Shown here: positions 55,481 through 64,000 of the stretch, piece by piece | Numbering within the stretch: the first letter of the stretch is position 1 | Layout: each line of letters starts with the position of its first letter | NCBI GenBank assembly: GCA_016808115.1 | Contig: JAEQBH010001505.1 | Coordinates: 1 to 64,000 of the forward strand | From: Tetrastigma voinierianum | Taxonomy: Eukaryota > Streptophyta > Magnoliopsida > Vitales > Vitaceae | Length of the DNA: 64,000 nt | Direction of reading: 5' to 3' | Notes under the pieces: model-generated | Databases searched by the model: none | What the model saw: the letters and a program-made list of their open reading frames with translations, nothing else | What the model was told of the DNA's origin: nothing | Position numbers and translations under genes: made by a program

Positions 55481-55482
<2 letters not shown>

Positions 55483-55939
55483 CACTTCAATTATTAATTA
55501 AAATTCCATTATCGTTGTTTTGGTTCCCCAAATGAAAATTTTTAGAAGAAAATCAATTAAATTATTTCATATTTATATTAATGAGTCAAAATAATAAAAT
55601 CAATTTGAGGTAGTAAATAAAAATATTATATTGAATTTAATTTCTTTTCCTTGCATGTTTCTCAAATTTTTGACAACCAAACCCACTAGCCAAATACTGA
55701 GCTTTGTAAATGATAAAATAACAAGCTCAACACACTCAAATCGTGTTTGGGGAATAAAGCAACATCATTGGAGGGAATCATCACATAGTGACACCTATGG
55801 ACCCTATTTTGGTTGAATAATGAAATTCAGTTTCCAGTTTTAAATTTACTATTACTTGATCAAATCCCTTATCCTTTAGGCTGTAATCTCTCGCAAAGCC
55901 CTGGCAAGAAAAAGAAAAGGAGTCTGCTCTTTAATATAT

Positions 55940-56610
55940 AGTTTCTCGTCAATGTCCATGCTCTGATAAATTTGGATGAAACAACAACCAAAACTTCTGA
56001 TGGTTGACGTCATGTGCTCGCTGCCAAGTTAACGCTCTTGTGAGGTGTATGGAGTAGTGAATTTTTCCACTTATCTTCCTGTGAAACGCTGTACATAACA
56101 CAAAATATTTACAGACGAAAAAATCCAAATAATGGAGAGAAAAAACTATTTTCATGCTCTATATAATAATAAAGAAATTAGAAAAAACCAAGGGAGAACA
56201 GTGATCCAGCTTGATGATCATTGCCCCCTGATGTTGTCTGAATATTGAAACTGATAGGTGCGGGTTCACATGAGAGGAAAGGGGTCGTGTGGGCGGGACA
56301 ACTTGCTGTCCATGGCCGGTTAAAGCTTCCGAAGACGGCAAGTCATCCTTGGCTCGAATTCCACCCTCTCCAACCTCCTCATGCAAACCTCTCGGGCTTT
56401 TAAAAGAGCTACTGATTTTAATTCTATCTTCTGTTCCATTTATGTTTTGTGAGCAGCGTTGTGTGGCATTTATATAGGCGTGAAGTGTTGGGGAATGGGT
56501 GTGTAGTATTCTCATTGGGCAGGTGCCCCAATGCCTTGTCAATTCGAGAATTATCCTTGTTCTCTGAGTGCTTTCTGATACTTGTGTGAACTTTGGCTCA
56601 AACACAATAT
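55940..56610 (-). other. Possible transcription unit of unknown product (- strand)
   Basis: A - strand TATA-like box CCTATATAAATGCC (about 56,466-56,479) precedes a long open stretch (148 codons at 56,159-56,605 when read through the box). Downstream a TTTTGTGTTATGTACAG acceptor-like sequence leads into another open frame ending at 55,949. The peptide (GLHEEVGEGGIRAKDDLPSS and onward) has no domain I know. It may be a small or non-coding host transcript or chance. Confidence 0.3.
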
Positions 56611-57749
56611 TATATATGCACCCTTTGATGCCATAGAAAGGTAAGATTGATTGGTTGGCTGGAATGTAGAGTTAAGATATGGAAATAGAATCTTATGTGT
56701 TTCTACAGGTTTGCTGAAAGTTGAACCCTTTGTAAGTCAGTTTGGATTACTGCAGACATTTTATATAAATTAATAATGGGAAGAGGTGAGTGTACATTTT
56801 CTACACCAATTAGCTCTGTTTATTTATTATATTAAAAAAAAAAACTCCACCCCATTAATTTTCATCACTTGAAACCCTATGTACAGTTATATAGATGAAA
56901 GAATTCTAGAGGAACAAAATATGAGAAACAGCACTTTGTTGATGAAGCATTGAGAGGAGCATTATCTTTGTGAATTGTAGATAACATGGCATCTGAAAAA
57001 AATGTGGGATTGTCCCTTTTTGATATATTCAGATGGACCGCACAAAGCATGTAACCATGTTAAGAAATGAGTTGGAACTAATTCTCAAAGTCAGAAGATG
57101 TGGTAGAAAGTAAACAAGTGATCCTTTTGTAGCAAAATGCACAAAGGCGCATTTAGTAGTGAAAATTTTTGTTTCTACCATTGAAGTACCCAAAGCAAAG
57201 GAAAATGCGTTTGATTCTGAGAATCGAGACAAAAAGCGAAATTTGAAAACAAAGAAAATGAATTCACTATTTTCAACATTTTATATATGGTCAGAGAAAA
57301 GCGTGCAATGTTGTTTCCTTGTTTGAATTAAATCGAAAACTACGGGATTTAGGTCGATTGGGATAAAAGCGAAAACGGGATTGTGGCTATTTTCTTTTCT
57401 TCCCTTTAGGTCTTCCACTTCGAATTTACTATTCTCATGGGCTCTAGAAAACCAAGGATTGTGTGTGGCTTGCACATTTAACACCTTCCATTGTTTTAAT
57501 TGCTTCATTTTCAAGAAAATGGTTTTACAAAAACGGATTTTCTTATTCTTTATTTTCAACCAAATTCAGAAATGAAACGTATTTTCTGAAATGAAAACCC
57601 AAGATTAAAACAGTGAAAATTTTCATAATGCAATTTTGGATATAGTTAAAAGTTTTTAAGTGAACTAAGCAGTTTCAGGTTATTAAAAGTACCTCATTTT
57701 CTTGTGAAATTGAATAAGAACTTCCTTGCTATCACTAGCATAAAAAAAA

Positions 57750-59035
57750 AAAATTTTAAAAATTAAATATCTAAAAGTGACTATATAAAAACCAATCTGT
57801 GTGGTTAGATAAGAAAAGGTATTGACAAAGGAAAAAATAAACAAAAATATCATTATTGAAAAGGCGAACTAGTAACAAAATTAATCATAGAAGAAGAGAG
57901 AGAGAGAAGTTGTTAGTGATGTACATGGCAATAGATGTAGTGTTACTATTTTCATATTTCATTAATAAAGAGGCATACTCATTATCATCTTGTGCTTCTA
58001 ATTTAGTAATTCATTTCATCAATAGATGATTTCACTTATGATCATCAAGTGCGTGACTTGATAGCAAAACCCTAAGCTTGACATGGAATACTATTCTAAA
58101 TTGTTCATAGTCGTTCATTATTGATGGAGCAATAATGAATTAAGACAAGTATGGAGTGTGACTAATGATCATGTTCTACTAATCATGGATATGTGATATT
58201 AAGTCAACTCATAGGTACATGTTGGAGAACATTATACTTGACCAGCCCATTATAAGAATACTACATGGATTACGAGTCATAAGTAATTTTCATCATAGTG
58301 ATGTCTTTTTTATAATTGAACTATTCTCTGAGTCCTACAAGCGGAGCTCTATATTTTGACACAATTCAACATCATTTGTAATAAGGTGGTAATAAAAAAA
58401 GTACTTGGACATAGAATCAATCATGCGAAGAGACATGAGTGGATGAAAGGTATTTCTCCCTCTTTTTAGAGAGATATCCATGAGCCCCTCGACATATGAC
58501 TGAGAGCCCGTAGTGCATTGTAAAGTAAGATTAATAAGGGTTATTAATGTCATTTGTATTATCAGTTTACATGAAGATCGAGAAATTGCATGATTGAACT
58601 TTACAACGGTGACTTATTCCATACCTTGTGTTCAATTAGGATAATGAGTGACAAAGAGTGAAAAGTTTTTGTTCTTTCCCTGCGTAATGTATGCTTTAAT
58701 AAGTACCAAAACAATGAGAAATAATTAAGCTTTCACAATCGTTAATTCAAACTTAAGAAAATGAATTCATAAAATATGAATTAAATAAAAAACTATTCAA
58801 TATCAAATTAATAATAAAGAAAATTATTAATTAAAGTAAATCAAAAGTGACAATATAAAACCAATCATAAGGTAGATAAAATAAGACCAAAACATTGAAA
58901 AAATAAGCAACAATATCATTATTAGAAAATACTTGAACTAATAACAAATTAAATATAGAAGAAATAGTTAAGCTTTCACAATCATTCAAAATTCAAACTT
59001 AAGAAAATGAATTCATAAAAATGGAAAATAAAAAC
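57750..59035. repeat. Local direct duplications
   Basis: A roughly 147-bp sequence at 57,750-57,896 recurs at 58,816-58,963 (shared words AAAAGTGA, ATATAAAA, CCAATC, ATATCATTATT, ATAGAAGAA). A second sequence at 58,718-58,793 recurs at 58,961-59,035 (TTAAGCTTTCACAATC, TTCAAACTTAAGAAAATG). The intervening 57.9-58.7 kb is unassigned. Confidence 0.75.
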
Positions 59036-60780
59036 AATGAAATAAAAGAAGAAATTATCAGTCTTATAATTTATTTAGACGATAAAATTAAGATAGTTTG
59101 TTGATAAATAAAAATAGATGGTTTCTTTGTTTCGTGATTTTATCAACTATTCACAGTGTTTGGTTTTGTATTTATTTCATTACAACGTTCTATTATTTCG
59201 TCATCTTGCTACAACTTTTTAATTGTGTGTGGACGATTCAGACAGACAAAACATATTCAATCAGACAAAGATAGCAAATCAAATTATGGTTATCAGTATG
59301 TTGCGAAGCTAGAGTTATATGAATTCTAGTCACTATAGTATTATCAAATTTGAAGGCTTTGAGCCAATTTCTTATGTTATTAATCATGGTATTGTTTCAT
59401 CCTATATGGTTTTTAACGAATTCGTATATGTTTATATTGATGTATTGTTAGTTTCAATCAATCAAATTATTTTCTTTTCAAAAAAAAAAAAAGCAGCTTA
59501 TTAAGGATAAGAATTTGAATTTTTGCCAGCTTCTGGTAATTAAATGGAAGATGTGGGCAAACTCGGGATTCCATAGATGAGCACTTTCCACTTTCCACGT
59601 CTTCGAGCTTTGGAAGTTCCAACCCATTTGTCAACATGATGGTAAAGAGTTTCCTTTGTAGTCATTGGACCAGATGACAAAAAAAGGGGACAAACTCACA
59701 TATTTCTGAAGATCATGTTACATACAATTCACCAAGATAATGTTTGTTCCTCAATGCTTCATCAATAAGGTACTAGTTTCTACTCATCTAAACCTAGCCT
59801 CTTATCATAAACTTTTCTCTATTAGTCACCTCTTTAAGCATTGATTTATGTTTTAGATTATTCTTAGCACAAATCTTATATACACCTTATTTCACTCTTT
59901 TTCTCAATGTGATTGTTCCACAATCTGGGTTTCTCATGTTTTAATAGTGATTTAATTATAAACTTTGGTGTGTATGATTATACATTAAACGCCGTAAAGT
60001 ATATCGTTAAATATCTATCAAAATTCTAGCAGTTGATTATATCATCATCGAGTATGACAGTTTTGATTTCATTGGTTGTAAATCTGTAGTATTATTTATG
60101 CTGGTGATTTAAGTATATCATTATACACAGCGAGTGAAGTGTTTGATCATAATAATGTCATCAATCAGTATATATATATTGTGTGTGTGTGTTTGTGTGT
60201 GTTCGAGCCGAAGTTCACATAAATATCAGAAAAATACTTCACGTGTTTGAGAATAAGGATAATTTTCTGATTGAAAGCGATGGGCTCTACTTGTAGTGGA
60301 TGTCATGGCAGATTCAACCCATATTATCTTGTGAAAGATTAGGTTACAATGGTGCAGTTCTTTCAGCCTTGTCTCTAATGGAATGAGTATAATTTAATTG
60401 TAATCAAATTTATAATGGATTTAGATTTTTTTCAAATGATGGTTTGGTACATTGACATGTCGTCTAATACATTATGTAAAAAATGTTTTATAATTATTTC
60501 ATTTTATCTTTAATATAAATAATATGTTGATATTTTTTAATAAATAATTCAAAAGAAATTATAATATTTGATTTTTATGAAATATATTAATTTTAATAGA
60601 ATAAAAAAATATTAAAGCCAGTATAGAAACCCAAAAAACTGAAAATAAAAACAAAATTGGCGGATATGGAATTTACATATAATTCATAATTTTTAAGTGA
60701 TGGACTGAAAAGATTTAAATAAGTGGGGTCTGGTTTACAGGAAAGTGTCAGAGTCTCTGGCGACCTTATTTATATCTATG
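59036..60780. other. AT-rich intergenic DNA
   Basis: No gene recognised. A short (GT)n tract occurs near 60,180-60,202. A stretch at 59,515-59,690 is less AT-rich but has no long frame. Confidence 0.5.
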
Positions 60781-60819
60781 AGACAATCAAAATCTTACAT
60801 CATGTATGAGATGGTAATT

Positions 60820-61260
60820 TTGAAACCGACCGGATGGGCTGGCGTCCCGCAAATTACCGGATGAGGTGGTGTTAATTATGGTAAACGACCGAATTTGACT
60901 TGGCGGGAACACACGTTCGACGATGGCGGCGACCGCCTCGCCAAATTATAACGAAAGACGTTTTTTGGCTCGACCCCGCTCCGTTGAGGCAGATTCGATG
61001 GCTAAATTTTAAGCCCAACAAGAACCACCTCCTCACGCACATAGCTGAATGCAGCATATAATGCCGTGACAATACCAGATCGAATTATTAACTGCGGCTC
61101 TTGTACATGTTTTAAAAAGGTTTTGCCGGAAGATGAAGGTGAGTGTGGAAACGGCTGGCGTCGTCTTCTCCGGTAACGGTGAAGCTTTAACATGGCATGG
61201 CTCGGCCACTCTTTCCTTTCATAGAACTGGTAATGTTGGACATCGATTATTGAATTAAAT
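60820..61260 (+). other. CG-richer segment with small ORFs
   Basis: Within AT-rich DNA this 440-bp block is rich in CG. It has two + strand frames: 60,923-61,012 (29 codons, MAATASPNYNERRFLARPRS...) and 61,133-61,258 (41 codons, MKVSVETAGVVFSGNGEALT...). The second begins just before GGTGAGTG, a good splice donor. The - strand frames (60,872-61,193) are arginine-rich shadows. It could be the 5' end of a host gene or a remnant; not recognised. Confidence 0.3.
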
Positions 61261-61510
61261 TAAGTTTTGTTTTGAAACATTTTGATAAAGATTAAATCAT
61301 TTAATACCTTTTAAAGCTATTTAATTCCTCTTAGTTAATTAAACGGATTGGGGAGAAGGGAAATTCATCAAAACCAACAGTTAGTTCCATATTCTACCAT
61401 GTTTATAAATTAAACTAAGGATCTCTTTGAAAACGATCGTAGAACTCTACACAAAGTCGTATTCTTCCTTGTCTCTCTCGTCAGTAATACAACTCAGTGA
61501 TAGAGCAAAC

Positions 61511-62120
61511 ATGTTCCAGTTCACCGGAGTGGTGCAAGGTATACTATGGAAGCCATTTATCAGAGTTCAACAATACGGGTGGGACACCGATAGCTAATTC
61601 GCTGGCGACACTGAGAGGCAGAATGTTTTTAAAAAGATTGTACTCTCTTGACTTGGGTCTTTGATCTGATAGCTCCCTTTTTGTATAATTTTGTATTTTT
61701 CTTTTCTTCTATATTTCTCTCTGTCATCATTTGTTTTAACCATTTGATAGCTTGAATGGTGAACCTTTCCATTTTACCATAAATCTAATTTCAATAATGA
61801 GGCTATATGAAATCATCACCAAATTGTATTATTGTTCTCACTGGTTATTTCACTTCTCTTTTTATTTCATAAACATAAAATAGCATTTATCTTTGTATTT
61901 TCAGATTTTCTTTCGTAAATATTTGCTTGTTGTTATGTTAGGCGTTTCACATGGGAAGAAGAGGTGGAAAAGCTCACAACTCAGATACCTCTTGAGCCTT
62001 TACTTGGCGCAATCACGGTACAAGATAATGAGCTTTAATGGGGTATTAGCCCACGCAAGAAATCAACGTGCAACTAAAGATGTAGAGTACCTGCAAAGGA
62101 AATGGCGTGACAAAGTGTGA
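61511..62120 (+). other. Exon-like ORFs of unknown product
   Basis: A short frame from ATG 61,511 (MFQFTGVVQGILWKPFIRVQ...) and a 75-codon frame ending at 62,120 (...NGVLAHARNQRATKDVEYLQ and onward). A TTGTTATGTTAG/GCGTTTCACATGG acceptor-like site lies near 61,942; in an alternative frame it opens RRFTWEEEVEKLTTQIPLEP. They might be pieces of one decayed host gene together with 60.8-61.3 kb. No family is recognised. Confidence 0.25.
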
Positions 62121-62124
62121 ACAT

Positions 62125-62450
62125 AAGGGTGTGACTATAAACTATAGTTACACATTTATTTGATCCTCTACAAAGGTCTATGGTGTGACCACTTCGATAA
62201 CTATAAAGTGATATATTATTGATGGATCTTTGTGGCCACAACTAAAAGGTATTACTATGGATGGGGCCATTCATTAATAAAAGTATCTATTATGGTTGGA
62301 TTGATTATTTATTTCAACTTCCATCATCACTATGGGATGGACAAAATTTTTTGACTACAGCCCAAGATATCACTATAGATGGAGTCATTTCACCACAACT
62401 ATAAGGGATATTACATATGAATCTTTCAGCGGCAACTATAAATGAGTGTG
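62125..62450. repeat. Imperfect repeats with ACTATRGATGG words
   Basis: Variants of CCACAACTATAAGGGATATTAC and ACTATGGATGG recur at about 62,190-62,260, 62,345-62,385 and 62,390-62,440. A near-palindrome GTGACTATAAACTATAGTTACAC lies at 62,131-62,153. Such repeats are common in subterminal DNA of CACTA-like or MITE elements, but I found no terminal sequence. Confidence 0.45.
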
Positions 62451-64000
62451 TTTTTTATTATTATATTTTCTACCTAACTATAAACAAATGAAAGTCAACA
62501 ATTATACTTGAATTATTTATTTTTCTAGGAATGGATTCCATTTCCATCATCCATTAAAAAACAATTATATTTATTTCATGTTGAAATGAGCCACCATACT
62601 TTTGAAAAACCCTCATCATATTGTTGGTTTCTGCCATACTTCAATATTCAATGTCAGTCAGTAGTGTTTATGTAATCCTCGGAAGAAAGAACAATAAAGT
62701 CCGCTTATCCATGGATATATAACAATTGCAATTTGCCTTCCTTAACATCTTTATTCGTAAAATCCTTTGTATATTTTGCTATGATATTTTGTACATAGTC
62801 CTACATTTCAAAGTAGTATATTGAAGTAATCAAAATTCTATGGACTACAGTAATCAAAGTAGCATATATGGACAACTAACAAAATATAAATAAAAAAGTA
62901 AAAGGAGAAGAGGTAAACAGAAGATCAAATAGAATTTCTTATCTTCTTAAATCAGGTAATTGTGGTTGCATTGACAAAACAATAAAAGGGAGAACCACAA
63001 AGATCAATGCTTAAGCTTGAAATGTCACTTTATGCATCGACAAAAAATTTAAAGCAAAGAAGGAAATGCGACAAACAAGGAAAAAAACAAGCAAAAATTT
63101 TGACAAATCAGGGCAAAAGAAGTAAAGTCATAATTAGACTAGTTTTTATATAGGTTTCCATGTATGGTGGAGTTTTGAGTCATATCAAGCTCTTGGATTT
63201 GGTGGGAAGGATCACTCATCCTTCTGTTCTCTTGATCTATTTATCAATATACAATCTTGTTTTTTTACTATGCATAAGATTATATAATAATAATAATAAC
63301 AATACAATACTGTCTGACATGCATAAGATTATATATAAGAAGCATTAGCAACCTTGCTTTAGTCGATCAATTTAAGAATACAAATCTTTTACTAGGGCAG
63401 ATTTCATCATCTTCAGATTAACTTGAAACATTAAGGAAGTTAAACTAATACAGCATTTTCAAAAATAACTCTAACTTCAAATTCAAGGAAAAAAGATCTA
63501 TATAAGTAACAAAAATAACAAGACTCGCTAATGTGAAATTGAAATACTATAAGGAAAAAGTTAATCAAATACACAGTGTCATTGAAGAGCTACACTAACA
63601 CTTTCCTAAAGCATCTTGGTATAAAATGACATAGTATCTATTGTGCACCATCTTTGGATAATGTTAACGATATTACACTCATAAAAAGCATCATCGTTGA
63701 ATATTTTCAAGTGAAATGAAACACATAACAACCTTTGAAGGAGAGTCATTTTAATATATCTTATCGTAGTATAGAGTGTATATTTGGATGACTTTACTTC
63801 TTAACATTTATATTAAAAGAATATTTATATCATGTTATTAAAATAATAAATTTAACTATATAAAGAAATAATAAAAATTTAAAGAAATTATGATCAAATT
63901 GAATTTTACTACTAAAAATATCTTAATACGCCTCACAAAATAATTTTGAACCAATAATAATGTAACCACTTATACATATTAATCTGTATCTTCTAATTTC
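62451..64000. other. AT-rich intergenic DNA
   Basis: No gene, RNA gene or transposon end recognised. There are scattered short A/T runs and a small (AAT)n tract near 63,285-63,300. Confidence 0.5.

Overview
This is nuclear DNA from a flowering plant, most likely a eudicot. It is dominated by degenerate LTR retrotransposons and one large CACTA DNA transposon. Evidence: Ty3/gypsy chromovirus and Athila-type polyproteins, a plant CACTA transposase pair (TNP2 plus a Ptta/En/Spm-type protein), a BAHD acyltransferase remnant, long AT tracts and no bacterial gene organisation. I cannot name the species. No intact host gene is certain, and every long protein match carries stops or frameshifts. All family calls come from reading motifs, not from a database search.

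Layout. 1-7.7 kb: the 3' end of a chromovirus pol with its LTR on the + strand, a large LTR-like block on the - strand starting at 5,974, and further LTR-like DNA. This part is packed with arrays of short inverted repeats. 7.8-33.8 kb: a nest of LTR elements four deep. D (- strand Athila/Tat type; gag, primer site and 5' LTR at 31.86-33.84 kb) is interrupted in gag by A (+ strand Athila; RT, RNase H, integrase, env-like ORF, 3' LTR). A is interrupted in its env-like ORF by B (+ strand, pol-less Athila, 13,175-29,296). B is interrupted in gag by C (non-autonomous, 16,351-22,558). C has an exact 5-bp target duplication (AGATC) and B a candidate one (CCTCG). 34.3-47.3 kb: a 13-kb CACTA element with 3-bp target duplication TCA, TIRs, subterminal repeats, both transposase genes on the - strand, a copia integrase fragment and a possible captured gene segment. 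47.3-64 kb: AT-rich DNA with copia LTRs, a broken BAHD acyltransferase cut off by one of them, a copia pol tail, microsatellites, local duplications and a few unassigned exon-like stretches.

The two signals I find most unusual are regulatory or structural rather than coding. First, at 3.6-4.3 kb short hairpins keep a 4-base loop while their stems change in a compensating way. On the strand in which the LTR reads, most loops are UUCG or UACG, that is UNCG tetraloops. Second, elements A, B and D each carry clusters of a palindrome with the same TCGCGA core but family-specific flanks, ending 25-90 bp before a TATA box in the LTR. A and B repeat their own version in the spacer after the pol position, and C has a related TTTCGC/GCGAAA array there.
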